64,000 nt of DNA, from assembly GCA_031761405.1 (NCBI GenBank), contig JASEVX010000010.1, positions 27,146,047-27,210,046 of the forward strand. Reading direction: 5' to 3'. Positions 1-11,776 of the stretch are shown one piece after another. Source of the DNA: Serripes groenlandicus (Eukaryota; Mollusca; Bivalvia; Cardiida; Cardiidae). Position 1 is the stretch's first letter; every line of letters begins with the position of its first letter. The position numbers and the translations under genes are program-made. Under the pieces are notes generated by a model. The model had not been told where the DNA came from and searched no databases. It worked only from the letters and a program-made list of their open reading frames with translations.

Positions 1-363
1 ATATATGCACGAACCGGTCCTACATCAAGGTTGCCATCGCTGACTCGAATGGTTTTGGATTATATTATGCTCTTTAACTGTGAGTCTATTGCATGTTACA
101 GATTATCGAGTTAAAGAAGCTGATGTTATTGTTAACCCAACAATTGCTCCTATTCTAGGGGAGATGGAGCGTCCATGTTTTGTTTACTAACGGTGCCCGG
201 GTAATGCATATGTAAAACATCTAACCGGTCTGAAACGGCACGTACGCGCGAGAATCGCTTTGTTTATACACGTTTTCTTGCCGTTTACGCCCGGTTTTTG
301 CAATGTTTCTGTATCCCTTAAGCGGGCGTAAAACATTGATTTTATGCAATAATAAAAGTTAAT

Positions 364-500
364 TCAATGAATAGAGTTGAAAACATTGTGGTGGAAAAAG
401 GAGAAATTGCTTATTATGAGCAATGTCTCCATTTGCCCTATTTCTTCAATAGCCGTCTGTTGTAGAGGTGTCAGAAAGTGGCGACTATATGTTGGAAAGC
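364..500. repeat. TTAA-type MITE remnant
   Basis: 'gaaaacattgtgg', 'aaggagaaattgctt', 'gagcaatgtctcc' and 'gtcagaaagtggcga...tgttggaaagcgtttaa' show the core and right half. The small open frame here is part of it. Confidence 0.5.
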
Positions 501-779
501 GTTTAAGTTTGTCACAGAAACAAGATAAACCAAGTCAAAGTTTATTTCCTGTAAATTCAAATTGAGAAATGTTGTAGCACAAAACACATAAGGCATGGTA
601 TCTACTAGTGTAAGAAGTGTAGCCCATTATGGTAAATTTCAAAGCGATTCATGCATACACAATCACGCAATACAGAGTCCGGTTATTGTAATTAAATCCA
701 ATAACATAAATCTAATACCTTGTCAAACAACACAGAGAATTTCACTGTTTTCTGTCCCTCTACAAGTTTGTTGATGGTT

Positions 780-1700
780 GACTGGTTTCTCTCCGCAGCC
801 TCTTTGCTGGATGAACTTCAGACTAACGTTGCATATATTCTGTTTCGATGATGGTGCTGTCTTTCTTTAGACAGTTGATGTAAGTCCATATGGATGGATG
901 TTTGTGCCCGACAATGTTCTTGAATCCGTTATTCCAGGCCTTTCACACGTTGTTTGTTCGATGTCCATGTGACATTGTTGCCGCATGGACATTCCAAGTG
1001 CCAGGTGCAGACATCGGCGGAACTGAAGAACTAGGATTCTAGGACATCTGTAATCTTATTTGTCACTTCTTCCGTCAGGATGACCAATGTGAGGAAAGAC
1101 AGACCGTCAAACTTTTCTCATACCATCGTCCTCTTTGTATGCCGCCTGAAGCGCCCCCCCCCCCCCCGTCTGGTTTCGCCTCCATGTACTCTGTGTCGGT
1201 GATGGAAACATCTCTTGATCCGGATGTTCTGGTTGATGGATGATGTAACTGCGTTGCAAATGGCAACTTCGTAGTCGGAAACGACTGTTGATGGGTCTGT
1301 CCGCAGAATCCTCTGAAGACAGGTGTCAAGGATACTAGTCAGACACTCCTTAGAGACAGACTGTAGTTTGGATGGGAGAAAGGCTAACACAGCGGACACA
1401 TGGGTATGTTCCAAGGACACACGCACCACAAACTGTTTTGGTGCTGTGGAATGGGTCCCGTCCATGACCACACATCATTCACTGACGAAGGTAAGTCAAA
1501 TATCACTAGCAAACTCGATCACTCAAGAAGACAAGGATTGATTTCGTATATCAGGAATGTCTGTTCACAAAGTCTTGTGTATTCTTTTGGCAGTGGTGAA
1601 GGCACATCTCTGATGCCTGCATGTTCCTCTCTTCTGAAGCTGGACAAGCTTCTTCGGGTTTTCGCTTTTTCCATTGCTGTACGGTCTTCGATGTCACACT
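780..1700 (-). pseudogene. MULE-type transposase remnant
   Basis: Minus-strand frames carry the MULE domain in order: an Arg-rich N-terminal region (about 1700-1500), VMDGTHSTAPKQF (from about 1471), VVSDYEVAICNAV, RIKRCFHH, then in another frame RTNNVWKAWNNGF and HPSIWTYINCL (about 960-850). These match the family's DGT.K.AP, D.E.A..NA, C.FH and TNN.VE.WH landmarks. Frameshifts, stops and a run of 14 C (1155-1168) break it, so it is dead. No terminal inverted repeats were found. Confidence 0.75.
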
Positions 1701-2004
1701 TTGCCCAGGCTGCCCGGGATTTAATTTAAACTACTGCCCAGAGCCACAGTACAATTATCCATGATCCCTTGGTGACCAAACAGATTACTAGGCTTGGGAA
1801 ATGTTCATTGCCAAAGACAACTTTATCATGACAACTGCTAACAGGGATTGAAACCGGAACGCTCTGTCTCAAATTTAAAATTAAAATGCAATCATTCAGT
1901 CGGTTACAACAAGGTCTTATAAAGTTGGGCCATGGGTATGAATACAGATTAAGCCATTCTTTCCTACATTGTATTTAGCAATATTATGAATAGATGAATA
2001 TGCA

Positions 2005-2180
2005 CAAAGTGTATATTAGTAGTGTTAAACTAAAGGGAGTATTGGTCGGCATTTAGGAGCAAATTAGTCGGTAAAGGGAGTAATTGTCGGTATGAGCAAA
2101 AACTCGGTAAAGAGCACTTAGTCGGTTTGAGTAAAGACTCGGGAGCACAATCCTTGGTGACGTATCATTTCCTCGGTATC
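2005..2180 (+). repeat. GTCGGT-rich short-period repeat
   Basis: GTCGGT or CTCGG recurs every 20-25 bp within 'aaagggagta...' and 'gagca...' blocks. It lies about 230 bp before the integrase remnant and could belong to a Polinton terminus, but no inverted partner was found. Confidence 0.4.
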
Positions 2181-2411
2181 ATATGGCATCGTTAAACCGT
2201 GCCATCCGAGACGGGTGGTGATCGAGTTTAAAAATGCGGGATTGTTAAAGAGGGGCACAATCGACAGGCGCGGTTTCCATAAAACAAGGGAGAAGACTGA
2301 TGCGAGTAAACAGTTAAATGTAATGCGTTTATTACGGCCCTTTAAGCACTAATAATTCAGACCGTTAATGCTCGTAGTATTCATTTCATTGTTCTTGGAG
2401 TATGAAGAAAG

Positions 2412-3480
2412 ATGAATGATGAGAAGAAACGAAACATATTAAACAATTATTACTTTAAAGAAAACAATCCAGCAGCCTATGCTGGACCACAATCATTACT
2501 AAATGCGTTAACTCGGAAGTATCCAGGCGTGTTTACTATTAAGTATGTGCGACAATGGTTGGGTTTCGTTATTGTTTCAAGACGGCGAATGTTTGTGTTA
2601 CTTCTATTAATAAACAATGGGACATAGATTTGCTTCCAATGGCCAATTTGGCGGATAAAAATGATGGCATACATTTTCTTTTATTTGCAATCGACATCTT
2701 GTCGAAAAGAATATGGATACGACCTCTTAAAAACAAAACGGCCAAGGTTGTTTTGGAAGCGATGAAAAGTATATTACGTGAGCAAAAACCAAAAAAAGTA
2801 CGAGCTGATCGTGGATCAGAATTTGTTAACCGTTGGTTTAAAAAGCTCATGAAAGAAGAAGGAATTTACTTTTTTTACAACGCAAAATCCCACCAAAGCA
2901 AACTTCGTTGAACGTGTACAATGCACAATTAAAACTTCGCTTTACAGGATGATGAGACAGAAACGTTCATATCGTTACATCGATTCCCTAGAGGCCATCG
3001 CCTTGAAGTTTGAATGGATTAACACCTAATCAGGTTGATAAGAAAAACGAAGCAGATGTATGGGCTTATATGTATTTAAAAAAGAAACCAGTAGTGAAAA
3101 CCAAACCCGTCTTTAGATATATAATGGGTGATTTAGTTTGCATTAGGTTTTTTAACGAAACAACTGTTTCGTAGCGCCTTTTAAGAACAGTTTACTACGG
3201 AAGTATTTAAAGTGTCTGGTAGATTGTTGAAACAAGGTATACCCATGTATAAATTGAAAGACCTGAAGAATGAAAGCATTAAAGGATTGTTTTATACGAA
3301 AGAGTGACAAAATGTTGATAAAGACGAAAACAGCTTGTGGTTTATTCAGAGAATCATACGAAAGAGACGAAACAAAAAGCAACAATACTTTGTCGAGTGG
3401 CAGGGATTTCTCAAGACATTTAATAGCTGGATAGACGCGGACGATGAAAGTAACTCTTATTTTATAGGTTTAAGATACAT
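2412..3480 (+). pseudogene. Polinton/Maverick-type integrase with C-terminal chromodomain
   Basis: The start has an N-terminal block NNYYFKENNPAAYAG and helix GVFTIKYVRQWL. A frame change near 2560 leads to the DDE core: WDIDLLPMANLADKNDG, FAIDILSKRIW, then VRADRGSEFVNRWF. After another frameshift near 2890 come FVERVQCTIKTSLYRMM (catalytic Glu region) and TPNQVDKKNEADVW. The SH3-like part is near 3110-3300, and a chromodomain follows, YFVEWQGFLKTFNSWI (about 3385-3435). At least three frameshifts and two stops make it non-functional. Family assignment comes from motif order. Confidence 0.8.
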
Positions 3481-3664
3481 TTAAAACTACCTTTATATTT
3501 AACGGGAGTTTGGAAGGTGGCGTTAGTTCAATTTAAAGCCTTACCCGTTTTTGTAAAAACATGAAATTATATATTCCTAATCCGCAAAAAATGGTCGGTT
3601 CTTCGATCGCGTTAGCTCCGGAAGTGCATCTTTAAACCAATCAGGTGCTTGTAGACGGTTACAG

Positions 3665-3994
3665 GTGATATCTGTCGACCATTCACAAAGTAGTGATAAC
3701 AAACAGTATCCTGTTAGAACAGTCTCACCCGCAGAAAAAAACAACACTGCTGAAGCTAAATCGGAATTACAAAGAGAAGATAAAAATCCAACTACAATTG
3801 TGGATACGCTTCAGACAAGTAAAGACCGTCGACGAAGAGGTATCAAAAGGAAAAAAAAACGACAAAGTGGTACAGGTAAAACGACAAAACGTGTTGGGAA
3901 GAAGTATGAACAGAGAAAGCATAGTTCTAAACGATCACGTGATATTTTTGAAATTAATTTAAGACAATGTCGATGTTTAACAAAGATAGTTTAA
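3665..3994 (+). pseudogene. Basic, Polinton minor-capsid-like protein remnant
   Basis: A Lys/Arg-rich region (RRRRGIKRKKKRQ, KTTKRVGKK, KRSRDIFEI) sits between the integrase and the capsid fragment. In Polintons a small capsid protein with a basic tail ending near a 'DIF' motif often precedes the major capsid gene, so position and composition fit. Two overlapping frames cover it and the N-terminal part is missing. It could also be an unrelated basic ORF. Confidence 0.4.
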
Positions 3995-4002
3995 AGAAGG
4001 AC

Positions 4003-4530
4003 TCGTGTCTGAACTTGCTTTATTCGATTTGCCTCCAACTCAAATAGCCTACTTATTTTTACAAGCATTGTTTTCTACAAGTGAAGTCACGCTTCAAGAC
4101 AAAGCCAGTTCAACCTGTAACTACAATCCATATCGAGCATATATACAGACTCTACTGAATAATGGAGAGGATGCGTTATCAAGTCAACTGCAGACGCAGG
4201 TATGGCGGATGGATATGCGAGAGCGGCATTAATCGCCAAATCCAAAACTCTGGATTTGCAGGGACCTGTTTTCCACGATTTGTACTGTCTATGGATCGTT
4301 ATCTCATTAATCAAGTGGATGTTAAAGTGAAGCTGTATATAAGTTCCACCAATATCGCTCTGTTAGCAAAGGATAACAGTACTGACTATAAAATTCAAAT
4401 TGAAGATATTTATATATTGGTAAAGAAAATAAAAGTCAATCCTGCCGTAATTTACGGCCATTCACAGATATTAGAAAAGCAAAATGATCTTTATCCTTTT
4501 ACGAAAGTGGAATGTCGGTCTCAAAGTATG
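4003..4530 (+). pseudogene. Polinton-type capsid protein fragment (family annotated F54H12.2-like)
   Basis: Frame 1 encodes ELALFDLPPTQ then FLQALFSTSEVTLQDKA and YNPYRAYIQTLLNNGEDA. A frameshift near 4190 leads to FVLSMDRYLINQVDVKVKL, LLAKDNSTDYKIQIEDIYI and KIKVNPAVIYGH. This is the N-terminal half of a family widespread in animal Polintons, thought to be the capsid protein. About 50-60 residues are missing after LPPTQ, and the C-terminal half is replaced by the gacgaattgacga repeat from about 4525. Confidence 0.7.
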
Positions 4531-4770
4531 TGGACGTATTGAATGCAAATTAGGCCCTGTTTCAAGTTTCATGGCAATCAGTCAATCAGAATATTTTCGT
4601 CAAGTTCGTCATCTCGTCAATTTTGTTGACGAATTGACAAAAATTGACGATAATGTATCTGGATGCAAATTAGGCCCCATTTCAAATTTCATGGCGACCA
4701 GTCATTCAGAAGAGCTTCGTCAAGTTCGTCAATTCGTCAACTCGTCAATTTTGTTGACGAATTGACGAAA
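4525..4770 (+). repeat. Two units of the 'gacgaattgacga' repeat, forward
   Basis: Two units of about 126 bp, each with 'gcaaattaggccc', 'atggc(a/g)atcagtcaatcag' type blocks and 'cgtcaattcgtcaa' palindromes. It replaces the 3' half of the capsid gene. Confidence 0.75.
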
Positions 4771-5903
4771 AAAATATGATTGTGGTGAAGAATCTAGGAA
4801 AAAACTGGAGAGACAATCCCTTGTTTATTACATTTTGGAATGCTGCTTTCTTTATATTGTTAGTGCAATATAAATAAGACCAGTAATCAGAATAGCTATG
4901 TACCTCAGCGGGCTTAATCCATGCAGCCACATTCCTTTGTAACTGTGCTTGCTGGTTGTATTGCAACCACATTTCTCTTAAGTAGTGGTAACAAGTTGAG
5001 ATTTATATTTTTTCAAATGGAGGTGTACTCTTTACCAAACTTCACGGTTGTGTACATCTTGGTAACAGCAAAAATACGGGCCTTTATGTTTTCTTTACTA
5101 GCAGTAAATATTTGATATGTCAACCGTATTACAATGGGTTCACTAATGAAAACAACACCAATTTCGTCTACACTGTACGGATGTAAGCTATCGCATTCTA
5201 TGTCTTCTTTAGATATCCAGAACGTTGAAAACCTTTGTAATTATGTGGCAAACAATAACAGCATTTGCACTGTAGAACACGTACAGATATGGTATTTAGT
5301 CTGCTATGTCGGTACAACATACAATGTGAAATTGACAAACGCAAAACAATATGTAAAATTCCTACGAATTGTCTCACTAACCAGATGTTCTCTTAACGTC
5401 TAGATTGGTTTAAAACAATTCAATGTACTCGACAACAATGTTTTATTTCCGATACTTTCAATTTATTGCAACAATATGGTTTAACTGCATACATTGTATG
5501 TGCACTCGCATATAACTACTGGCACAATCCCTGAGAAAAAAGTTCTTAGAAAAGAAAAGTGTTTAGGGTCGTTGAACGGAAGTTTGAATGCGAGCGTCAG
5601 GAAAGAATGAACCTCCTCCATGGCTTCGACCGTTTTGTGTCTGTTCACAAACACAGCCTTCCATTTTTTGATATTTGCCAAAACTATGCATCATGCATGA
5701 AGTGCTATACAATTACAAGTTATTAGCAAACACTTAAGGGAAACTGTCAGTCAGTGTGTATAATGCAAAATATTAATACAAATATCCAGGGAGACTTAAT
5801 ATCCGAATGGTGCTCATTTCTCAATTGAATGGAATTTATATTTTTGAAAACATCAGTTGTTACTGTACTAATGATAGCTATAAAACGTTTTTGAACTTCA
5901 GGG

Positions 5904-6670
5904 CTTCGCTCAACAGTATGAGTGTATATGTGATAATTTCATGTGTGGACGCGCACCAGAATATATTTATAAATACAGAAAGCCATCAACTAGAACCTGT
6001 GTATGTATTCAACTGAAGAAGAATGTGCTGTGATGTTTGTCAACGTTTATGTTGGTGCGTTTTATACGTTGAAAAATACAAGGCTCATTTACATCTAAAA
6101 TATGCATTTGGGAACCGCCCACCAGTACGTGTGTACCTAAGGTAATTGCATGCGTGGACGCGCCACAGAATACACTTCCCCCATGCAGAAAGCTATTAGC
6201 AGGAACCTGTGTATGAAGAGATTCAAATGAAGAAGAATATGCTGTGATGTTTGTCAACGTATATTTCGTTGTGTTTTAATTCTTGAAAAACATCAGGGCT
6301 CATTTTCATGCACGGTTTGCTTTACGGGTCTGTTCACCAGTTCGTGTGTATGTGATAATTCCATACGTGAGTGTGCCTCAAAATAATTTTCCCAATGCAG
6401 AATGTCATCAACTAGAACCTGTATATGTCGGAGTCAAACATCAGGACCGATTTTCATATAATATATTCATTTATCTTCCGTTCACCAGTATGAGTGTATA
6501 GATCATAAGGTCATGCGGGGATTAGCCCCAGAATACATTTACCTCATACAGAAAGCCATCAACTGAAACCTAGGTATTTATCTATTCAACTGAACAAGAA
6601 TGTGCTGTGATGTTTGTCAACATTTATTTTGGTGCGTTTTATACGTTGACAAATATCAGGGCTCATTGTA
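5904..6670 (+). repeat. Four diverged tandem units of about 200 bp
   Basis: Starts near 5904, 6113, 6327 and 6478. Shared blocks are 'caccagtatgagtgtat', 'agaaagccatcaactagaacc', 'gctgtgatgtttgtcaacgt' and 'aacatcagggctcatt'. No coding potential is maintained. Confidence 0.65.
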
Positions 6671-6689
6671 TGTTATCCATATGGTGAAA

Positions 6690-7965
6690 TTCAAAATTAC
6701 AACCAATTGACGAACTTGATGAAGCTCTTTTGAATGACTGATGGCCAGGATAATTGAAATAGGGTCTAATTTGCATTCAATACGTTCAGATTCAGTATCT
6801 AAAAATCAGAAATAAAGATTTTAGATAAATATGTTATCGTAAATTCGTCAACAAAATCGACGTGTTGACGAATTGACGAACTTGATGTAGCTCTTCTGAA
6901 TGACTGATGGCCAGGATAATTGAAATAGGGTCTAATTTGCATTCAATACGTTCAGATTCAGTATCTGAAAAACAGAAATGAAGTTTTTAGAAAAATATTT
7001 GTTTCATCAATTCGTCAACAAAATTGACGTGTTGACGAATTGACGAACTTGACTTAGCCCTTCTGAATGACTGATCAACAGGAAAGTTGAAAAGGGCCTA
7101 ATTTGCATTCAATACGTCCAGATACATTAAAAATAAAGTTTTTAGAATTTATTTTTTTCATCAATTCGTCAAAAAAGTTGACGTGTTGACGAATTGACGA
7201 ACTTGACGAACTTGACGAAGCTCTTCTGATTGACTGATCGCCATGAAACATGAAATAGGGCATAATTTGGATTCAATACGTCCAGATACATTATCTAAAC
7301 TAACTAAATTGACAAGTTGACGAATTGACGAGCTTGTCAAAGCTCTGCTGACGGACTGATCGCCATGCAATTTGAAATAGGGCCTAATTTGCATTCAATA
7401 CGTCCAGATACATTATCTAAAAGACAGAAATAAAGGTTTTTAGAAAAAATGATTTCTTCTTAAAGAAGCTCTTCTAATTGGCTGATCGCCATGAAACATG
7501 AAATAGGGCCTAATTTGCATTCAATACTTCCAGATACATTATCTGTAAGAAAGAAATAACGTTTTTAGAAAAAATGTCACAGTTGGTCACTCGTCAATTC
7601 ATCACTCGTCAACCTAACTTCACGAACCTAAAACAATGTCACAATTCGTCAAGGAAAGAAATAAAGTTTTTAGAAAAAAAATTGTTTCGTCAATTTTGTC
7701 AACTAAATTGACGAGTTGACGAATTGTGGTTGACGAAGCTCTTCTGATTGACTGATCGCCATAAAACACGAAATAGGGCATAATTTGCATTTAATACGTC
7801 CAGATACATTATCTTAAAGAAAGAAATAAAGTTTTTAGAAAAAATGTCACAGTTGGTCACTCGTCAATTTATACACTCGTCAACCTAACTTCACGGTCCT
7901 AAAAAAATGTCACAGTTCGTCACTCGTCAATTCGTCACTTGTCAATCTAACTTCCGGACCTATTT
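6690..7965 (-). repeat. Array of 'gacgaattgacga' repeat units, inverted
   Basis: About seven units anchored by 'taatttgcattcaatacgt' (near 6770, 6930, 7097, 7260, 7383, 7510 and 7778), reverse-complementary to the pair at 4525-4770. Spacing is mostly 120-170 bp. Each unit has runs of 'ttgacgaattgacgaacttgac', so a transcript would fold heavily. Confidence 0.75.
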
Positions 7966-8164
7966 TAATATTTCTTACAATCCTGCTCTGAGTAAAGCTT
8001 CTCAGGCATGTTTGTTCGTTTCATGAATTAGGTTTTGCAAGGCATGAATTATCGCGTTGGAAGTGAATGGAATAGCCATGTTTACACAAAGGCCTGACGA
8101 AGATAAAAGAATGTTAATCTTTCCTATCCTAAGTGTTTTATAGTGGTTAAGAAACAATAGGACC

Positions 8165-8805
8165 ACGATCTTCATTTTGTGTGTACCATCTGTGAAATAT
8201 ATCCGTTCCCAATTACTTTTGAGTACGAGAATGAAAATCAATCACCAAATATACATGATCTTAAGATGTAGCATCTTGGTAGGCCAATAACAAATAAGGT
8301 GCTTGCATTTGATTTGCCAAAGTGTTTATTTGATTCTTTTCACTTTCATTTTGAAACAAGATCATGTATTTTGAATTCAAACTAATGGTTCGACTCGACT
8401 TTGACTGTTGAAACATGTTTTGTGTGATATAAATCACACTTACCTTCCGATGATGACCTTTTCTTGTAAACCATAACTTGATTGTGTCGCCATCCTTTCC
8501 CCCTAACATGTCATCAAAGACAACTAAATGTGGAGTGTCAACATCACTTACAATTTTATTTTCATCGTCGGGGATAAGTTCGAATTTCTCTTGCATAACA
8601 TTGCAAGCATGTTGCCATTCCTTGTAACACCATACCACTTTTTCTGGTATAATGTTGAACAGATCATTTCCATACTCAATCAGTTTATAACGAAATTATG
8701 TTTTTCCACATCTACTCGGCCCTGTGATATACATATTGCATGGATGTTGAAATAATATGGACTGAATTTCTGCATCAATGTTAATTCTTTCAGGATCTGA
8801 GAAGA
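8165..8805 (-). pseudogene. Polinton/Maverick packaging ATPase remnant (FtsK/HerA type)
   Basis: One minus-strand frame runs from about 8805. Walker A is GPSRCGKT (8722-8699) and is followed at once by a TAA (8698-8696). Next come WCYKEWQHAC, the Walker B strand HLVVFDDML, GHHRKVSVIYITQNMF with the sensor-like Thr-Gln-Asn, and LLLAYQDATS. After a stop at about 8263 the same frame continues DHVYLVIDFHSRTQK and, after another stop, LGTDIF. Only in-frame stops, not frameshifts, break it. It points opposite to the integrase and capsid pieces. Confidence 0.8.
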
Positions 8806-9239
8806 AATAACAATACAAGAATAAAGTTATCTTGTTTTATTATCAACTTCTGTACAAAGCATGTTATTTGTACCCATATGGAACAGTGTCCGTATCATTG
8901 ACAATCACTCTTTTTGTATACACCGATCTTTACGTTTTGTTTGAGCTTCACTTGTCACATATCTGTCTGTATGTCTTTTAATTCTGCACTCATAGGTCAC
9001 TTTTATTTATGTGTTGCGATCTTAAGCACATTTTGTAAATGTTACAAAGTTGATCAATTGACAGGTTTTGTAATCCAATGTGATTCCTTTCACTTTGCAT
9101 TTACTTTTACTTTTTCCTTCTTTAGTTTTCATTTCATAAGCATATTTTGTCGGGCCTAGCCCCCTTAATTTGGCAATTGTTCAAAGTTATCGTGAACACA
9201 CTCATCTTTCTCTATGTATTTTTTTTTTTTTATTACACT

Positions 9240-10085
9240 TTACACGTTTAAACAACCATGTTATCTCCGCATTCATTGTATGAATTCATTGTCTCTGACT
9301 TAAAATACCTAATTAATGGACTAATGATATAAAAAAAAACAGAGTGAAAAGGTGTTATGTTTTAAAAAAACAACACAAAAGAGCGGTACAATTCGCAGGT
9401 CATATGTTATGTGGTTTTTTTTACATATTTCAACATCAAATCGAATTGTACAATTCTGACATTTCATAAATGGCTAAAAAGTAACGTTTTCAATGAATAA
9501 CATGTAAGAAATCAGAGAAAATCATCTACGATTTGAAAATAGTTCACGATTTGTGAGATAAAACACAATGTCGAAACTGTATAGTAAAACAATAACAAAG
9601 AGAAAGATGTGTGTTTTCACGATAACTTGAACACGTTTAAACAACCATGTTATCTCCGCATTTAATGTATGAATTCATTGTCTCTGACTTAAAATACCTA
9701 ATTAATGGACTAATGATATGAAACAAAAAAAGAGTTATGTTTTAAAAAAAACACACACACAAAAGAACGGTACAATTCGCAAGTCATTGTTCATGTCTTT
9801 AACAGATTGCAACAGCAAATTCGATTTGTAAAGTTCAGCATTGTTTTTAAATGTCTAAAAGATCACGTGGTCTATGAACAACATGAAAGAAATCAAAGAA
9901 AACCATCTACTATTTGAAAATATTTCACAATTTGTGAGATTGATAAAACACAATGTTATCTCCACATTCAATGTATGACTTAAATTATATTATTAATGGA
10001 CTAATGATACACAAAACGGAGTTTACAAGTAAAAAGGTGTTATGTTTTTAAAGAAAAACGAAAAGAACGGTACAATTCGCAAGTC
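9240..10085 (+). repeat. Two and a part copies of a 300-400 bp tandem repeat
   Basis: Anchors 'caaccatgttatctccgcatt' near 9252 and 9651, and a diverged one near 9952, are each followed by 'ttaatggactaatgata' and '(a)gaacggtacaattcgca'. The unit lengths differ (about 399 and 305 bp). Confidence 0.75.
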
Positions 10086-10173
10086 GCATCGACTCGCAAA
10101 AGAAAATCTACCGATGACAGTAAGCAGACAGCGACAACATCATGCAGTACACTCTTCAACATTCCAACTCTTC

Positions 10174-10207
10174 CAGGGAGGAGTGCCCAATCCAAAAACA
10201 GAAAGTA
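10174..10207 (+). pseudogene. Possible histone H2A 3'-end remnant
   Basis: The frame reads QGGVPNPKTES. Histone H2A ends with QGGV, PN and KKTE in the same order, with a short Leu/Ile-rich segment between that is missing here. It lies about 50 bp before a canonical histone stem-loop, the usual distance. The sequence further upstream shows no convincing H2A, so this is either a heavily deleted pseudogene or a coincidence. Confidence 0.35.
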
Positions 10208-10259
10208 TAAATTTCTGTTGGTCAAGGAAAGAAATAACTCGACCAACATCAACAAAAAA

Positions 10260-10275
10260 GGCCCTTTTCAGGGCC
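10260..10275 (+). promoter_or_regulatory. Histone-type mRNA 3' stem-loop
   Basis: GGCCCTTTTCAGGGCC: a perfect 6-bp stem with a TTTC loop, preceded by CAACAAAAAA and followed by AACGAAAATGAGAAAG, which resembles the purine-rich downstream element bound by U7 snRNA. This is the 3'-processing signal of replication-dependent histone genes. No intact histone gene is next to it. Confidence 0.7.
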
Positions 10276-10394
10276 AACGAAAATGAGAAAGTTGACTTTT
10301 TCAGATTGTCTTTGGAAAAAAAGACTTAAGTCCAAATCCGTCAGTACAAAGGGGAGAAAGAACGTTAACGATGCATAACTATTTTCAAGAAAAA

Positions 10395-10690
10395 TGTCCC
10401 AGTTTCCCTTTGTTTTCCCCTCTTTAAGTCCCATCTACAGGGAGGGGAAACTAGGGCAAAATATGTCAAACCATGTAATATTGTGAATTTTCAAAATGCC
10501 CCATATCACCTTCGCTATCCCCTCTTTAAGTCCCATCTACAGAGAGAAGAAACTGGGGCATTCGCAAAATATTTCAAACTATGTAATATTGTGAATTCGC
10601 AAAATTACCAAGTTCCCCTTCGCTTTCCCCTCTTTAAGTCCCATCTACAGGGAGGGCAAACTGGGGCATTTCGAAAATGCCCCAGTTTCC
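10395..10690 (+). repeat. Three tandem units of about 105 bp
   Basis: Anchor 'tctttaagtcccatctacag' at 10421, 10523 and 10631. Units also share 'aaactggggca' and 'tgtaatattgtgaatt'. The 140-codon open frame across them is a by-product. Confidence 0.8.
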
Positions 10691-11537
10691 CCTCCCTTAC
10701 TGCTCTTCACATTTGCATGTGTTTAGAGAATTATGTATATGGTACAAGACAAACGTGTGTACACATATATATAAACTCAACGTATACAATAAGACCCAGG
10801 CTGCACAGTGGGGCATTTTCAAAACAAGCTTTCCATTTTCCCACCTGCATCAAATCTGCAGCAGATGATTCCAGAGATGACAAAATAAGATTATTGCAAT
10901 ATTAGAAATTGCTCAGTAAGCACAATGCCTACATTTTGCTACACCTTTATTTAAATTCGTCTGCAGATGATCTTTTAGAATGCGTCTGCAATCGAGAAAT
11001 GGTAAAGACAGAATTTCCTCTTATTTTGTTCAGTTTACTCATCTATGCCCAAGCAGACAGCGAGCACGTGAAGCGAATTCAGCAGAAAGACAACACAAGC
11101 GCGCTGAAACTATGGCTTCTCAAACACAAGAAAACCCTGTATCCATCTAAAGCCTAGAAAATCATGTTGGCGATCCCTGCAAAAATGACCTTGACCCAAG
11201 TGTCCACGTCGTTCCCGACTGAAGAAGGACTTCCCGGATGTAGAATAGTTTACATCGTACACCAAAAATGGCGTGACTAAATTTCACCAAGGCCATTGAC
11301 ATTATCATTTAGTTGTTCGTTCTACTTCTGTTAACAGTGTGGCAAAATACTGAATGTTCAGCGTTTGTGTCTATATTGTTTTTATTGGAGTTTAAAGCCG
11401 TTCTCAGATATATTTCAGTTTTTATCACTGTAAATTCACATTACGTGCGTTTCCTGAACTCTCTAGCGCCAGTTCTCAACAAAAATGTCTTCCCGTGCAA
11501 CTGGCTATCTTCTGTCAATCATCGGAAACAAGGAATG

Positions 11538-11596
11538 ACTGAGCCGGGGTTCGAACTGAATATAACAATCGTCGCTACCGACTGAGCCATTCTGGA
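11538..11596 (-). repeat. tRNA-derived SINE head
   Basis: On minus: 'atggctcagtcggtagcgacgattg' followed by 'agttcgaaccccggctcagt'. This is a Lys/Gly-like A and B box pair with a decayed anticodon arm. Confidence 0.5.
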
Positions 11597-11776
11597 TCGA
11601 TCAAAACTGTTTATGTACAATTCCGTCATAAACGTGTTAACATATTGACATTGCTGTGTTCACATTCCTCATTTTATAAAAAAAAATCACCATTTCCCAC
11701 TTACGACGAATCTGCAAAAGGCATTTTTGAAAAAATTGTAGCTGCATTAAGGCTTAAGCGATATGGGCTCTTGATT

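Larger units (their letters stand above)
2400..8810. mobile_element. Decayed Polinton/Maverick element (collection of fragments)
   Basis: Four pieces of a Polinton/Maverick lie close together: integrase with chromodomain (2412-3480, plus), a basic protein (3665-3994, plus), a capsid-protein fragment (4003-4530, plus) and an FtsK/HerA-type packaging ATPase (8165-8805, minus). Polintons are virus-like DNA transposons of about 15-20 kb with exactly these genes. DNA polymerase B and protease were not found. The middle (4.5-8.0 kb) is filled with repeat arrays. The pieces may be one collapsed element or two separate insertions. Stretch 2005-2180, full of GTCGGT, may be part of a terminal repeat. 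Confidence 0.65.

Noticed and set aside
1118..1541. Overlapping plus ORFs at 1.3-1.7 kb
   Set aside because: They are antisense to the MULE remnant, whose motifs explain the region better.
10483..10905. 140-codon plus ORF
   Set aside because: It crosses a 105-bp tandem repeat and then a MITE fragment; repeated peptide blocks and no family motif.
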